A stretch of DNA of 64,000 bases from Alcanivorax limicola. GTDB lineage: Bacteria > Pseudomonadota > Gammaproteobacteria > Pseudomonadales > Alcanivoracaceae. The position numbers and the translations under genes are program-made. The notes beneath the pieces are model-generated. The model searched no databases. It was not told the DNA's origin and saw only the letters and a list, made by a program, of their open reading frames with translations. The stretch spans positions 1,271,955 through 1,335,954 of the forward strand of contig NZ_JAIOUB010000001.1 in NCBI RefSeq assembly GCF_019931215.1, read 5' to 3'. Below are positions 26,747-38,197 of this stretch, piece after piece (the first letter of the stretch is position 1; each line of letters starts with the position of its first letter).

Positions 26747-27590
26747 GATCCGCTCCTGGCCTGAAACCGAGTGTCACTCGCTCGTGACCGGCCATATCCC
26801 GGTGGCTGGCCACGGCTGTCAGCCCCCCCGCCTCCAGCAATGCACGCACGGCCTCGCCCTGGTCATAGCCGTGCTCAAACGCCAGCAGACCACCCGGGAC
26901 CAGCCGTGGCACGGCCTGGGTGATGATCAGACGAATATCTTCCAGCCCGTCCGGCCCGGACGCCAGCGCGGTTGTGGGTTCGAATCGCACATCGCCCTGC
27001 TCCAGGTGCGGATCATCCTCTGCAACATAGGGAGGGTTGCTGACAATGGCATCGAAGTGGCCGCTGAGTTGCTCGCACCAGTTGGACTGCAGCAGTTGCA
27101 CATTGTGAGCGCCCAGGCGGTGGCAGTTGCGCTCCGCCAGATCCATGATGGCCGCATCCATATCCACGGCCAGCAATGTCCAGTCGGGCCGGGCAAGCGC
27201 CAGGCTGACGGCCACGGCACCGGTGCCGGTGCCCAGGTCGGCAATGCGCAGTGGCGCGTTGCCATCCAGGTGACTGAGCACCATATCCACCAGCAACTCC
27301 GTGTCCGGGCGGGGGATCAGTGTGTCCGGCGACACCAGAAATTCATGCCCGTAAAACTCGCGACGACCAATCAGGTAGGCCACCGGCTCGCCGTCCACAC
27401 GGCGCGCAATCCATTGCTGAAACTGGCGCGCCTCTGCCTCGGTGGGCTGATGTTCCGGCCAGGTAAACAGAAAACTGGAGGGCTTGTTCAGACAATGCGC
27501 CATCAACACCCGCGCATCCACATCCGCCGTAGGCGAGTAGCCCTCCAGGCGCTGGCGGGCGGCGCGCAACAGCTCGCTGATGCTGGCCAT
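26736..27590 (-). CDS. prmC: Release factor glutamine methyltransferase
   Basis: 284 residues. It methylates the Gln of the GGQ loop of release factors. The N-terminal helical domain is followed by an AdoMet fold: 'RIADLGTGTGAVAVSLAL' and the catalytic 'VSNPPYV' motif. The ATG overlaps the prfA stop as TGATG, which indicates translational coupling with its substrate RF1. Confidence 0.94.
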   Translation of the reverse strand: MASISELLRAARQRLEGYSPTADVDARVLMAHCLNKPSSFLFTWPEHQPTEAEARQFQQWIARRVDGEPVAYLIGRREFYGHEFLVSPDTLIPRPDTELLVDMVLSHLDGNAPLRIADLGTGTGAVAVSLALARPDWTLLAVDMDAAIMDLAERNCHRLGAHNVQLLQSNWCEQLSGHFDAIVSNPPYVAEDDPHLEQGDVRFEPTTALASGPDGLEDIRLIITQAVPRLVPGGLLAFEHGYDQGEAVRALLEAGGLTAVASHRDMAGHERVTLGFRPGADHAH

Positions 27591-28678
27591 CAGCTTTGCT
27601 CTGCCAGGGCCGCCAGTTGTTCGGCCTGATGCTCGGCCCGCAGTGCGCCGATCAATTCGCCGAGGTCACCCGCCATCACCTCTGCCAGCTTGTAGAGGGT
27701 CAGATTGATACGATGGTCGGTAATACGACCCTGGGGAAAGTTATAGGTACGGATGCGCTCGGAACGGTCGCCGGAACCCACCAGGGATTTCCGCGTCGCG
27801 GCCATTTCCTGATCGCGCTTCTGCTGCATGCCGTCGTAGATACGGGCTTGCAGCAGTGACATGGCTTTCGCCTTGTTCTTGTGCTGGCTGCGCTCGTCCT
27901 GGCATTCCACCACGATGCCGGTGGGCAGGTGCGTCAGGCGCACGGCGGAATCCGTGGTATTGACGTGCTGGCCGCCCGCGCCGGAGGAGCGGTAGGTATC
28001 CACGCGCAGATCCTCGTTACGGATGACGACTTCAGCCATCTGCTCGGCTTCCGCCATGACCGCAACCGTGCAGGCCGAGGTATGAATACGCCCCTGGGAC
28101 TCTGTTGCCGGTACACGTTGCACGCGGTGGGCGCCGGATTCGAATTTCAGCTGCGAGTAAACGCCTTCACCGCTGACCCGGCAGATCACTTCCTTGTAGC
28201 CGCCCTGCTCGCCCTCGTGGGCGCTGACCTGCTCCACCCGCCAGCGCTGGCTGTCGGCGTAGCGGCTGTACATGCGCAACAGATCGCCGGAAAACAGTGC
28301 CGCTTCATCACCGCCGGTACCCGCCCGGATTTCCAGAAACACATTGCAGCTGTCGCGGGGATCACGGGGCAGCATGAGACGCTGCAACTCGGCTTCAAGC
28401 GCCTCGCAACGTTGCTGCGCGGCGCGGGCCTCTTCGGCGCCCATCTCACGCATGTCCCGGTCGCTGTCCTGTTGCATTGCCTGTGCTTCAGCCAGGGTCT
28501 CGAGGGTATCGCGGTATTCGCCGAAGCACCGCACGACATCTTCGAGCTCTGAATATTCACGAGACAATTCACGAAAGCGGTTTTGCTGCGCGATGATGTC
28601 GGCATCCGATAGCAATCCGGAGAGCTCTTCGTGGCGCTCGCACAGACGTTGCAGTTTTGTTTTCAGGCTGTCTTTCAT
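27590..28678 (-). CDS. prfA: Peptide chain release factor 1
   Basis: 362 residues. It reads UAA/UAG and triggers peptide release. The stop-codon recognition region contains '[12 protein letters not shown]' (PxT motif). The '[18 protein letters not shown]' segment has the universal GGQ. It overlaps hemA by 4 bp (ATGA). Confidence 0.96.
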   Translation of the reverse strand: MKDSLKTKLQRLCERHEELSGLLSDADIIAQQNRFRELSREYSELEDVVRCFGEYRDTLETLAEAQAMQQDSDRDMREMGAEEARAAQQRCEALEAELQRLMLPRDPRDSCNVFLEIRAGTGGDEAALFSGDLLRMYSRYADSQRWRVEQVSAHEGEQGGYKEVICRVSGEGVYSQLKFESGAHRVQRVPATESQGRIHTSACTVAVMAEAEQMAEVVIRNEDLRVDTYRSSGAGGQHVNTTDSAVRLTHLPTGIVVECQDERSQHKNKAKAMSLLQARIYDGMQQKRDQEMAATRKSLVGSGDRSERIRTYNFPQGRITDHRINLTLYKLAEVMAGDLGELIGALRAEHQAEQLAALAEQS

Positions 28679-29955
28679 CGGTCGTCCCCGGACATGTCAT
28701 CCCTGAGCAGCAGTTCCCGCGCAATGGCCAGAGATTCTGTCCGGTTTTCCGCCGCAAAGCGACGCAATTGCACGCTGGGTTGATGCATCACCTTGTTCAA
28801 CAGCGCATGCTGGAAACGACGCATCACATCCGCCGGGTCCCCCCCTGCTTCCAGTTGTGACAATGCCTTGATCAACTCCTCTTCCCCCAGGCTGATCACC
28901 TGTTGCCGATAGCCGCGCAGCGTATCCACGGCGGTCAGCTCGCGCTGCTCACGGGCGTAACGGGCGATGGCCTGATCAATGATCTGCTCTGCATCGCGGG
29001 CCGCGTCCTGGCGCTGCCGCACGTTTTCCTCGATGGCTTCGTGCAGATCATCAACGGTATAGAGATAGATATCCTGCAGTGTGCCCACCTCGGGTTCAAT
29101 GTCCCGGGGCACCGCGATATCGACCATGAAAATCGGTTTGTGGCGGCGCTTTTTCAGCGCCCGCTCTACCATGCCCTTGCCCATGACCGGCACCGGGCTG
29201 GCGGTGCAGGAAATCACGATATCCGTTTTTTCCAGCACCACGGGCAATTCTTCCAGCGTCACGGCGCGACCGCCGACCTCCCGGGCCAGCTCACCGGCCC
29301 GCTGCAGCGTGCGATTGGCAATCGTGATTTCCGCCACCTGCTGATCACGCAAGTGACGCGCCACCAGTTCAATCATTTCGCCCGCGCCAATCAACAGGGC
29401 ACGGCTGGTGCGCAGGTCCGCAAAGATATGCCGGGCAAACGAGACGGCGGCATAGGCCACAGAGACCGGGTGCGCACCGATGCCCGTGTCGGTGCGAATG
29501 CGTTTGGCCACGCTGAAGACTTGCTGGAAGGTACGCGCCAGGCTGGCGTTGAGTGCGCCGTTCTCGTGGGCGCGGGCATAGGCGTCACGCATCTGGCCCA
29601 GAATCTGCGGCTCGCCCAACACCAGTGAATCCAGCCCGCCAGCCACGCGCATCATGTGCCGCAACGCCTGATCATCCTGGTGCAGATAAAGCACATCGCG
29701 CAGACGCTTTTCATCCAGCCCGTGCCAACGTGACAGCCAATGCGCCAGGTCCGGTGAGGTTGCGTCACCGGATTCCTCAGCGAGGCAGTAGATCTCGGTA
29801 CGGTTGCAGGTGGACAACAGCGCCACCTCCCGCACACCGGGAAGGCGCCGCAGATCGTCCAGGGCAGCAGGTATCTGCGCCTCGGGAAAGGTGAGCCGCT
29901 CACGCAGGCCCAGCTCCGCGGTAGTATGGTTGACGCCTGTGGCGAATAGCTTCAT
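28675..29955 (-). CDS. hemA: Glutamyl-tRNA reductase
   Basis: 426 residues from the ATG at 29955, where the family N-terminus '[19 protein letters not shown]' begins; the frame upstream is non-family. It makes glutamate-1-semialdehyde for tetrapyrrole synthesis. The nucleophile Cys50 is in '[11 protein letters not shown]'. The NADPH motif is '[17 protein letters not shown]'. First gene of hemA-prfA-prmC-moeB. It is divergent from the TPR lipoprotein with 164 bp between. Confidence 0.95.
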   Translation of the reverse strand: MKLFATGVNHTTAELGLRERLTFPEAQIPAALDDLRRLPGVREVALLSTCNRTEIYCLAEESGDATSPDLAHWLSRWHGLDEKRLRDVLYLHQDDQALRHMMRVAGGLDSLVLGEPQILGQMRDAYARAHENGALNASLARTFQQVFSVAKRIRTDTGIGAHPVSVAYAAVSFARHIFADLRTSRALLIGAGEMIELVARHLRDQQVAEITIANRTLQRAGELAREVGGRAVTLEELPVVLEKTDIVISCTASPVPVMGKGMVERALKKRRHKPIFMVDIAVPRDIEPEVGTLQDIYLYTVDDLHEAIEENVRQRQDAARDAEQIIDQAIARYAREQRELTAVDTLRGYRQQVISLGEEELIKALSQLEAGGDPADVMRRFQHALLNKVMHQPSVQLRRFAAENRTESLAIARELLLRDDMSGDDR

Positions 29956-30119
29956 GCCCGGTATGCCCGCAGTGCTGCCGCTGTCTGGGTCGCGCATTTT
30001 GCGGGATTTATCCCCTTGAAACAATGTCATAGCCACTATAACGCCAACCGGCACAGTGGGCAGTAAAGGCCCTGTGTGCCATGATTGGCCCTCAATTCGC
30101 CAGCGGACACGATACCGCA

Positions 30120-31865
30120 ATGCCCAAGATGCGCTTCACACTCTGCACCAATCGCCTGATTACCGCAGCCCTGCCCGTGCTGCTGCTCGCCGCGCTGCTG
30201 GGCGGCTGTGCCAGCCGGACGCCCGCCCCGCCGCCCGCCGAGGTGACGAAGCCCCCCGCTGCGCCCCGCGCAACGGCACCCTATGACACGACCGTCATTG
30301 CGGATCTCATGCTGGCTGAGCTGGCCGCACAGCGGCGTCAGCTGGACGTCAGCCTGGCCTACTACACGCAAACCGCCCGGCGCACCCGCAGCCCGGAGGT
30401 CGCCGGCCAGGCGGCGCGACTGGCAGCCTATATGGAAGATCCCGCGCTGGCACTGGAAATGTCAGAGCACTGGCTGACCATGGCACCGGATGACACCACC
30501 GCCATGGAAATTGCCGCGCTGTCCCACGTCAGCCTCGGCAATGCCGATGCCGCAGCCGGTTATATCGACAAGCTTCTGGCCACCAACCCGGAAGCGGCAC
30601 TGGTCCGGCTTGTTACGCAGGCCCGCAATCTGGATCAGGCCGGCAATACCCAGCTGCTGGCCGCGCTGGCCCAGCTCACAGAGCGCTATCCGGACCAGGC
30701 CGCACTGTGGTACGCCCGCGCCCTGCACCTGAAACTGGAGGAGCAGCTGGAAGCCGCTCTCGACGCCAACGACGAAGCCCTGCGCCGGCAGCCCCGGCAT
30801 GAGGACGCATTATTGTTGAAAGGCCGCCTGCTGGCCGAGTTGGGCCGCCCTGACGAGGCCCGGCGGCATATGCGCCGGCTGGTGCGACAATATCCCGAGA
30901 CGCGCCGTGTGCGCGTGCTCTATGTCCGCCTGCTCCTGGAGGCCGGCGATGAGGAGGAAGCCTTTCGCCAGCTTGAAACCCTCTCGCAGCAACACCCGGA
31001 TGACCAGGATCTGCGCCTGTCACTGGCGCTGTATGGCATGGAACACGGTGCCCGCGCACGCGCCATCGGCGTGCTGCAGCAACTGGTAGAGGAAGGTTAC
31101 CGGGAGGACGAAATCCACGGCTATCTGGCACAGGCCGCAGAAACCGACGGCGAGACCGAGATCGCCATCGGCCACTATCTGGCCATCCGCGCCCCGGACA
31201 TGGCCCTGCGCGCACGGGTGCAGGCGGCGCGCCTGTATCAAAAGACGGGTGACACCGCCAACCGGCAAGCCCTGATGGCAGACCTGCGTGATCATTACCC
31301 GGCACAGTTGCCGCTGCTTTACGCTGCCGAAGCAGAAATGCTCACAGAGGAAAACCCCGAGGCCGCGCTGCAACTGCTGGATGAAGGTCTCCACGAACTG
31401 CCAGACAGCATTGAACTGCTCTACGCCAGGGCGCTGGCCAGCGAGCGCCTGGACAAACTGGACCGCACTGAAGCCGATCTGCGCCGCATCCTGACGCTGC
31501 GCCCGGATGATCCCGATGCGCTCAACGCCCTGGGGTACACCCTCACCGACCGCACTGAACGCCACGAAGAAGCCCTGGGCTATATCGAGCGGGCCCTGGA
31601 ACAGCGCCCGGACAATCCCGCCATCATGGACAGCATGGGCTGGGTGCTTTTCAACCTGGGCCGGCCGGAAGAGGCCCTGATCTACCTGGAGCAGGCCTAC
31701 ACCCTGTACCCGGATGACGAAATTGCCGCGCACCTGGGTGAAGTGCTCTGGAGCCTGGGCTACGAAGCTGAAGCACGCAGAATCTGGGCCGACTCGCTGC
31801 AACGCGAGCCCGAGGGGCGGCACGTGCCCCGCGTGATGGAGCGGCTGCTGGAGAATGATGCATGA
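30120..31865 (+). CDS. TPR-repeat lipoprotein
   Basis: 581 residues from ATG 30120 (an upstream in-frame ATG at 30081 adds residues before a clean signal peptide). The lipobox is 'LLGGC', Cys about 28. The mature protein is built of about 12 tetratricopeptide units, the clearest at the C-terminus ('NALGYTLTDRTERHEEALGYIERALE', summarised: A/Y/G-pattern helices; then 'MDSMGWVLFNLGRPEEALIY'). It overlaps lolB by 4 bp. The same TPR gene precedes lolB in Pseudomonas. It probably scaffolds an envelope complex; its partner is unknown. Confidence 0.87.
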   Translation: MPKMRFTLCTNRLITAALPVLLLAALLGGCASRTPAPPPAEVTKPPAAPRATAPYDTTVIADLMLAELAAQRRQLDVSLAYYTQTARRTRSPEVAGQAARLAAYMEDPALALEMSEHWLTMAPDDTTAMEIAALSHVSLGNADAAAGYIDKLLATNPEAALVRLVTQARNLDQAGNTQLLAALAQLTERYPDQAALWYARALHLKLEEQLEAALDANDEALRRQPRHEDALLLKGRLLAELGRPDEARRHMRRLVRQYPETRRVRVLYVRLLLEAGDEEEAFRQLETLSQQHPDDQDLRLSLALYGMEHGARARAIGVLQQLVEEGYREDEIHGYLAQAAETDGETEIAIGHYLAIRAPDMALRARVQAARLYQKTGDTANRQALMADLRDHYPAQLPLLYAAEAEMLTEENPEAALQLLDEGLHELPDSIELLYARALASERLDKLDRTEADLRRILTLRPDDPDALNALGYTLTDRTERHEEALGYIERALEQRPDNPAIMDSMGWVLFNLGRPEEALIYLEQAYTLYPDDEIAAHLGEVLWSLGYEAEARRIWADSLQREPEGRHVPRVMERLLENDA

Positions 31866-32437
31866 GCCTGCGCAACGCAGCGGCCCTGCTGATCATCACA
31901 CTGCTACTCAGTGCCTGCCAGACACGCCAGGTGCTGGATATGGACGATTTCGACCGGGCCGAAGACCTGAAGCACTGGGATATCAGCGGCCGGCTCGGCT
32001 ACCGCACCGCCGCTGATGGCGGTAATGCCAGCCTGGACTGGCGTCAGCGCCAGGAAGGCGGACGCATTCACTTCTCTGGCCCACTGGGATTCGGCAGCGC
32101 GGAACTGGTCTGGGATGACCAACTGGCCACGCTGGATACCGGCCGCGAACAGATGAGCGCAGGCTCGCCGGCGGAGCTGGCCTGGCACCTGACCGGCCTG
32201 CTGATCCCGGTGGACGCCCTGTATTACTGGGTGCGCGGCCTGCCCTGGCCCTGGGCCGCCGCCGAACCGGGCTTCGATGAGGCCGGGCGCATGGCCACCC
32301 TGGAGCAGCTGGGCTGGTCACTGCGCTTCGACCGCCATCAGGAGGTTGCCGGGCTGGCCTTGCCGCATCGCGTGCGCGCCAATCTCAACGGCGACAGCTT
32401 TACCCTGATCATCCAGCGCTGGACGCCGAAGCCGTGA
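31862..32437 (+). CDS. lolB: Outer-membrane lipoprotein receptor LolB
   Basis: 191 residues. It inserts lipoproteins into the outer membrane. The lipobox is 'LLLSAC' (Cys near residue 19). The mature part follows the LolB pattern: 'HWDISGRLGYRT...GNASLDWRQRQEGGRIHFSG', an unclosed beta barrel, and 'YYWVRGLPWP'. It overlaps both the TPR gene (ATGA) and ispE (GTGA). Confidence 0.92.
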   Translation: MSLRNAAALLIITLLLSACQTRQVLDMDDFDRAEDLKHWDISGRLGYRTAADGGNASLDWRQRQEGGRIHFSGPLGFGSAELVWDDQLATLDTGREQMSAGSPAELAWHLTGLLIPVDALYYWVRGLPWPWAAAEPGFDEAGRMATLEQLGWSLRFDRHQEVAGLALPHRVRANLNGDSFTLIIQRWTPKP

Positions 32438-33303
32438 CGTCGGCACCACTGACCCTGCCCGCACCGGCCAAGCTCAATCTGTTCCTGCATATCACCGGAC
32501 GCAGGCCGGACGGCTACCACACACTGCAAACCCTGTTCACCCTGCTGGATGCCGGTGACGTGCTCGAGTTCAGCCCGGCTGACACGCTGACGCTGGCAGC
32601 CCCCGACGTGCCGGGGCCACAGCAGGACAATCTGGTCTGGCGTGCCGCCTCGCTGTTGCAGCAGCACACCGGTTGCCGTCAGGGGGCGCATATCCGGCTG
32701 CACAAACACCTGCCCGCCGGCGGCGGTGTCGGCGGCGGCTCCAGCGATGCGGCCACAACCCTGCTGGGCCTGAACCATCTCTGGGCGCTGGGCTGTTCAC
32801 TGGATGAGCTGGCGCAACTGGGTGTGCAGCTGGGTGCCGATGTGCCGGTGTTTGTGCGCGGCCACAGCGCCTTTGCTGAAGGCATCGGAGAGCAGCTCAC
32901 CGCCGTGGCACTGCCGCCGCAGGATTACCTGGTTGTGCATCCCGGCGTGCCTGTCGCCACCGCACAAATTTTCAATCACCGGGAATTGACAAGGAATACC
33001 CCCGTCAGTACAGTAGCGGCCTTTCTCGAGCCAGCCACCCGCCGCGCTTTTCACAACGATTGCGAACCGGTTGTGCGTCAGCTTTTTTCGGCTGTCGACC
33101 AGGCAATGACATGGCTTGAGAAGGAAGTTGGCGAAAGCCATCTGACCGGAACCGGCGCCTGTGTTTTCGCCCCGGTTACCGACCGGCAGTCCGCCGCAAC
33201 ATTGCTTGCGGGATTGCCACCGCGCTGGACAGGTTTCGTCGCGCGAAGCTGCGCTGTTTCGCCTCTGCATCAGGCATTGGGAGTACACCTCCCGGCACAC
33301 TGA
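32434..33303 (+). CDS. ispE: 4-diphosphocytidyl-2-C-methyl-D-erythritol kinase
   Basis: 289 residues with a GTG start overlapping the lolB stop. It is the GHMP kinase of the MEP isoprenoid pathway. 'PAPAKLNLFLHITGRRPDGYH' is the family N-terminus, and 'PAGGGVGGGSSDAATTL' is the ATP-binding loop. The C-terminal 'GTGACVFAPV' is the third GHMP motif. Confidence 0.95.
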   Translation: MTSAPLTLPAPAKLNLFLHITGRRPDGYHTLQTLFTLLDAGDVLEFSPADTLTLAAPDVPGPQQDNLVWRAASLLQQHTGCRQGAHIRLHKHLPAGGGVGGGSSDAATTLLGLNHLWALGCSLDELAQLGVQLGADVPVFVRGHSAFAEGIGEQLTAVALPPQDYLVVHPGVPVATAQIFNHRELTRNTPVSTVAAFLEPATRRAFHNDCEPVVRQLFSAVDQAMTWLEKEVGESHLTGTGACVFAPVTDRQSAATLLAGLPPRWTGFVARSCAVSPLHQALGVHLPAH

Positions 33304-33342
33304 GCAAGGCAAACCCTGCTTCGCCATGACAAAAGTTTGCGT

Positions 33343-33418
33343 TGGGGTATAGCCAAGTTGGTAAGGCAGCGGGTTTTGATCCCGTCATTCCCAGGTTCGA
33401 GTCCTGGTACCCCAGCCA
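33343..33418 (+). tRNA. tRNA-Gln (TTG anticodon)
   Basis: 76 bases. The acceptor stem TGGGGTA pairs with TACCCCA, the anticodon TTG is at 33376-33378 in the loop TTTTGAT, the T arm is CCAGG-TTCGAGT-CCTGG, and CCA is encoded. Its place between ispE and prs is conserved in Pseudomonas. Confidence 0.97.
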
Positions 33419-33549
33419 CTTTCATTGAGGATGTCCGGCACCACAGCGGGCATCTTCAGGACACGACAGCGCCGGCCCGCCGCTACCTGCATCAGCGTCA
33501 CTCCCTGCGTTGTCTTCGTTTCAACTGACACGATCCTCGGGGAGCGCCA

Positions 33550-34509
33550 GTGTCCAAACTCGTCGTCTTTACCGGAAACGCCAATCCCGAACTCGCCCAG
33601 GCCATGGTGCGCCAGCTGAATATTCCGCTGGGCGCTGCCGATGTCGGCACTTTCAGTGACGGCGAAGTCGCCATCGACATCCATGAGAACGTGCGCGGCA
33701 AGGACGTTTTCATCGTCCAGTCCACTTGCAACCCCACCAACAACAACCTGATGGAAATCCTGGTCATGGCGGACGCCCTGCGGCGCTCTTCCGCAGGCCG
33801 GATCACCGCTGTCATCCCCTACTTCGGTTACGCCCGCCAGGATCGCCGGGTGCGCTCCGCCCGCGTGCCGATCACCGCCAAGGTAGTGGCCGACATGATC
33901 ACCGCCGTCGGCGTGGATCGCGTGGTGACCGTGGACCTGCACGCCGACCAGATTCAGGGCTTCTTCGATATTCCGGTGGACAACGTCTACGCCACACCGC
34001 TGATCGTGGCCGACATCGAACGCCAGAACTACGAGGACATGATGGTCGTGTCCCCGGACGTCGGTGGCGTGGTGCGTGCCCGGGCATTGGCCAAGCAGCT
34101 CAACGATGCCGACCTGGCCATCATCGACAAGCGCCGCCCGAAGGCCAACGAATCCCAGGTCATGCACATCATCGGTGAAGTGGAAGGCCGCAGCTGTGTG
34201 CTGGTGGATGACATGGTGGATACCGCAGGGACGCTGTGCAAAGCGGCCAAGGCCCTGAAAGAGCACGGCGCGACCCAGGTGGTGGCCTACTGTACCCACC
34301 CGGTGCTGTCTGGCGCTGCTATTGCCAACATCAAGGATTCCGAGCTGGATCAGTTGATCGTTACCGACACCATCCCGCTGTCTGCCGCGGCCCGCGATTG
34401 CGGCCGCATCCGGGTGCTGTCACTGGCCCCGATGCTGGCGGAAACCATCCGCCGGGTGAATAACGAGGAATCCCTGTCGGCCATGTTCGACCGTCTCGGC
34501 CTGGTCTGA
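33550..34509 (+). CDS. prs: Ribose-phosphate pyrophosphokinase
   Basis: 319 residues with a GTG start after GGGGAG. It makes PRPP from ribose-5-phosphate and ATP. '[11 protein letters not shown]' is an ATP/ribose-binding region, and '[18 protein letters not shown]' is the PRPP-binding motif. It is tail-to-head with rplY, with a palindrome between. Confidence 0.97.
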   Translation: MSKLVVFTGNANPELAQAMVRQLNIPLGAADVGTFSDGEVAIDIHENVRGKDVFIVQSTCNPTNNNLMEILVMADALRRSSAGRITAVIPYFGYARQDRRVRSARVPITAKVVADMITAVGVDRVVTVDLHADQIQGFFDIPVDNVYATPLIVADIERQNYEDMMVVSPDVGGVVRARALAKQLNDADLAIIDKRRPKANESQVMHIIGEVEGRSCVLVDDMVDTAGTLCKAAKALKEHGATQVVAYCTHPVLSGAAIANIKDSELDQLIVTDTIPLSAAARDCGRIRVLSLAPMLAETIRRVNNEESLSAMFDRLGLV

Positions 34510-34524
34510 TCGCCTCTCCCCTGC

Positions 34525-34546
34525 AGTGCCCGGCATGCCGGGCACT
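34525..34546 (+). terminator. Hairpin between prs and rplY
   Basis: AGTGCCCGGCATGCCGGGCACT, a perfect 22-bp palindrome, followed by GGCTTTTCC. It probably ends or attenuates the prs transcript. Confidence 0.6.
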
Positions 34547-34648
34547 GGCTTTTCCCGCGCCGGCGTTACATAATGCGCGCCCATTTTACTGAACCTCCCG
34601 GCGTGGTCTGGTCGCAGGACCCGCCCGGGACATAACGGAGATACACTC

Positions 34649-35287
34649 ATGAGCAATGAGTTTCTGCTTAACGCAGAGGACCGCAGCGATGTAGGGAAAG
34701 GTGCGAGCCGCCGCCTGCGTCGTCTGGAGGCCCGCATCCCGGGTATCATTTACGGTGGCAAATCTGCCCCGCAGATGATTACTGTGGAACTGCGCGAACT
34801 GGTCAAGGCACTGGAAAACGAAGCGTTTTACAGCCACATCCTGACCCTCAGTGTTGACGGCAAGAAGCAACAGGCGGTACTGCGTGACCTGCAGCGCCAC
34901 CCGGCCAAAGGCACGCCGATGCATTGTGATTTCCTGCGCGTCGACAAAACCCACAAGATCACCATGCAGGTTCCCTTGCACTTCACCAATGAAGACAAGT
35001 GCGCCGGCGTCAAGCAGCAGGGCGGCAAGATCACCCACAGCGCTTCCGAAGTGGAAGTCAGCTGTCTGCCGCAGAACCTGCCGGAGTTCATCGAGGTCGA
35101 CATGACCAACGTGGCACTGGACCAGGTTGTTCACCTGTCCGATCTGGCGCTGCCGAAAGGCGTTGAACTGCTGGCGCTGACCCACGGCGAAGAGCACAAC
35201 CTGCCGGTCGCCTCCGTGCACATGCCGAAAGGCACGACGGCAGATGAAGCTGAAGACGACGCCGAAGAAGAACCGAAAGAAGACTGA
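34649..35287 (+). CDS. rplY: 50S ribosomal protein L25/Ctc
   Basis: 212 residues, the long Ctc type: an N-terminal L25 domain binding 5S rRNA ('[20 protein letters not shown]') and a C-terminal TL5-like beta domain ending in an acidic tail ('[14 protein letters not shown]'). The ATG follows GGAG with normal spacing. It precedes pth with an 11-bp gap. Confidence 0.95.
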   Translation: MSNEFLLNAEDRSDVGKGASRRLRRLEARIPGIIYGGKSAPQMITVELRELVKALENEAFYSHILTLSVDGKKQQAVLRDLQRHPAKGTPMHCDFLRVDKTHKITMQVPLHFTNEDKCAGVKQQGGKITHSASEVEVSCLPQNLPEFIEVDMTNVALDQVVHLSDLALPKGVELLALTHGEEHNLPVASVHMPKGTTADEAEDDAEEEPKED

Positions 35288-35298
35288 CAGGCAGTATT

Positions 35299-35889
35299 GT
35301 GGCGGACCCGATCAGACTGATCATTGGCCTGGGCAATCCAGGCAACCAGTATGCGGACACCCGCCACAATGCCGGCGCCTGGTATGTGGACGCCCTGGCT
35401 CGTAGCCAGGGCGTTTCGCTTTCCGAGGACAAGAAGTATTTCGGCCTCACCGGCAGCTTTACCTGGCAAGGCGACACCGTGCGCCTGCTGATCCCCACCA
35501 CCTTCATGAATCGCAGCGGCCAGGCAACAGCGGCGCTGGCGAACTTCTTCCGTATTCCCGTGACCCAGATGCTGGTTGCCCATGACGAGCTGGACCTGCC
35601 CCCCGGCGTCATTCGCCTGAAAAAAGGCGGCGGCCACGGCGGCCATAACGGCCTGCGGGACATCATCAGCAAACACGGCAATCAACGGGATTTTGTGCGG
35701 CTGCGCGTTGGCATCAGCCACCCCGGCAGCGCCGACCTGGTAACACCCCATGTCCTGGGCAAGCCCTCTTCTGCCGACCGCGAACGCATTGAGCGCGCCA
35801 TCGACGAAGCGCTGCGCTACACCGGAGAACTGGTGCGCGGTGAGATTGATCAGGCGATGAACAGCCTCAATGGCTTCAAGGCGCCCTGA
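35299..35889 (+). CDS. pth: Peptidyl-tRNA hydrolase
   Basis: 196 residues with a GTG start. It recycles peptidyl-tRNA. The catalytic His is in '[11 protein letters not shown]' (residue 23), Asp/Glu in 'HDELDLPPG', and '[13 protein letters not shown]' is the signature. Its end overlaps the convergent GST-like gene by 14 bp. Confidence 0.95.
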   Translation: MADPIRLIIGLGNPGNQYADTRHNAGAWYVDALARSQGVSLSEDKKYFGLTGSFTWQGDTVRLLIPTTFMNRSGQATAALANFFRIPVTQMLVAHDELDLPPGVIRLKKGGGHGGHNGLRDIISKHGNQRDFVRLRVGISHPGSADLVTPHVLGKPSSADRERIERAIDEALRYTGELVRGEIDQAMNSLNGFKAP

Positions 35890-36634
35890 GCCCCCTGTCT
35901 TTGGTATAACGACGCATTACCCACTGCCCCGCAGGGCGAGCACGTAACGACGTCATCTGCTCGCGCAGCAGCGCCGGCATCCTGTCCTCGCTCAGCGCCT
36001 CCCAGGGCGTCCCTCCTGGCACCAGCAACGGCGCGTAAAGCGATGCTGCAGCGATGTCCGCCAGCGTCAGCCGTTCCCCGACAAGATACCTGTCCGGGTC
36101 GCCCTTGATGCGTGACTCGATCAGCGCCAGCCCTTCCTGCAGCCGCTGCCAGGAATAGGCCACGGGCTCCGGGCTGATCCGGTACATCCGCGCAATCCCC
36201 TTCTCCGTCACGGCCCCAAGCGCCCGCTGCACCAGGGCAGGCAGTCGATACGGCGCGTAGAAAACCTTCATCACGTCGCTGCGGCCGAGCAATTGCCCGT
36301 ATAGCCAGCGCCGCACGTGGGCGCCGTAACGGTCGAACTGCTGCTCCAGCTCAATCACCTGCTGGCGCGCCTCCGGCGCATCCGGCAGCAGCGGCGCATC
36401 CGGGTAGTATTTTTCCAGGTAGTAGGCAATCCGCGTGGAATCTCCCACCAGCCGTTTGCCGTCACGCAACACCGGCACCGTATTCACGCCTGAGCGGGGG
36501 CGGGTAAACAACCGGTGCGGCCCCGGCAGCAGATTGTGCTCACGATAGGCCAGCCCCTTGCGATCCAGCATCCAGCGGGCTTTCTCGCAATAGTGGGAAA
36601 TGGGGAACTGATACAGCACACGATGCTCTGCCAT
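35876..36634 (-). CDS. Glutathione S-transferase family protein
   Basis: About 252 residues from the ATG at 36634, preceded by AGGAG; a longer frame upstream is not family-like. The thioredoxin-fold N-terminus is '[19 protein letters not shown]', with Cys in an S/C-x-x-K active-site turn, then '[20 protein letters not shown]' (the cis-Pro/gamma-Glu binding loop). The C-terminal helical domain holds '[20 protein letters not shown]'. Substrate unknown. Confidence 0.85.
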   Translation of the reverse strand: MAEHRVLYQFPISHYCEKARWMLDRKGLAYREHNLLPGPHRLFTRPRSGVNTVPVLRDGKRLVGDSTRIAYYLEKYYPDAPLLPDAPEARQQVIELEQQFDRYGAHVRRWLYGQLLGRSDVMKVFYAPYRLPALVQRALGAVTEKGIARMYRISPEPVAYSWQRLQEGLALIESRIKGDPDRYLVGERLTLADIAAASLYAPLLVPGGTPWEALSEDRMPALLREQMTSLRARPAGQWVMRRYTKDRGLRAP

Positions 36635-36860
36635 GACTGGCTGTCTCCTGATTCGATGACGACAGTCTAAAAGCCCGCATGGGCCACGCCACGGCGTGGG
36701 CGCCACGGCCAATTGTCACAAAAGCCAACTTGTCCGGGACTTGCCCGGAACCTGCCCCGGACAGCCCGGCAAATCCCGCCCACCACCGACCATCAATCAA
36801 GTGGCGATTCCCGGCGACTTTCAGTAGCATGGCGCCCCTTGCAAACGGGAGCAGAATCTC

Positions 36861-37952
<1,092 letters not shown>

Positions 37953-38051
37953 GGCCGCTATTTGCGGCACAGGCAGGAATTGTCGGGGATTCAGGGGCTT
38001 CAGCTATTGACACCACGCAGCCCCTGCCGGAAAATTCGCGCTCTTCAAAAA

Positions 38052-38128
38052 GGCTACGTAGCTCAGCTGGTTAGAGCACAGCACTCATAATGCTGGGGTC
38101 GGTGGTTCAAGTCCACCCGTAGCCACCA
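38052..38128 (+). tRNA. tRNA-Met (CAT anticodon)
   Basis: 77 bases. The acceptor GGCTACG pairs with CGTAGCC, discriminator A, encoded CCA. Anticodon CAT is at 38086-38088. The stem starts with a G-C pair, so it is the elongator and not the initiator type. It could also be a tRNA-Ile (CAU, modified) in principle, but the body looks like elongator Met. Confidence 0.95.
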
Positions 38129-38197
38129 TCTTCTCCTCCCTTGCCAACCCCTTGATGTATCCAGGCGCGTACTGCGCCAGGCCAATGCGCTATTGCG

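Noticed and set aside
38052-38197. tRNA-Met as an island attachment site
   Set aside because: No integrase, no duplicated tRNA end and no change of composition downstream.
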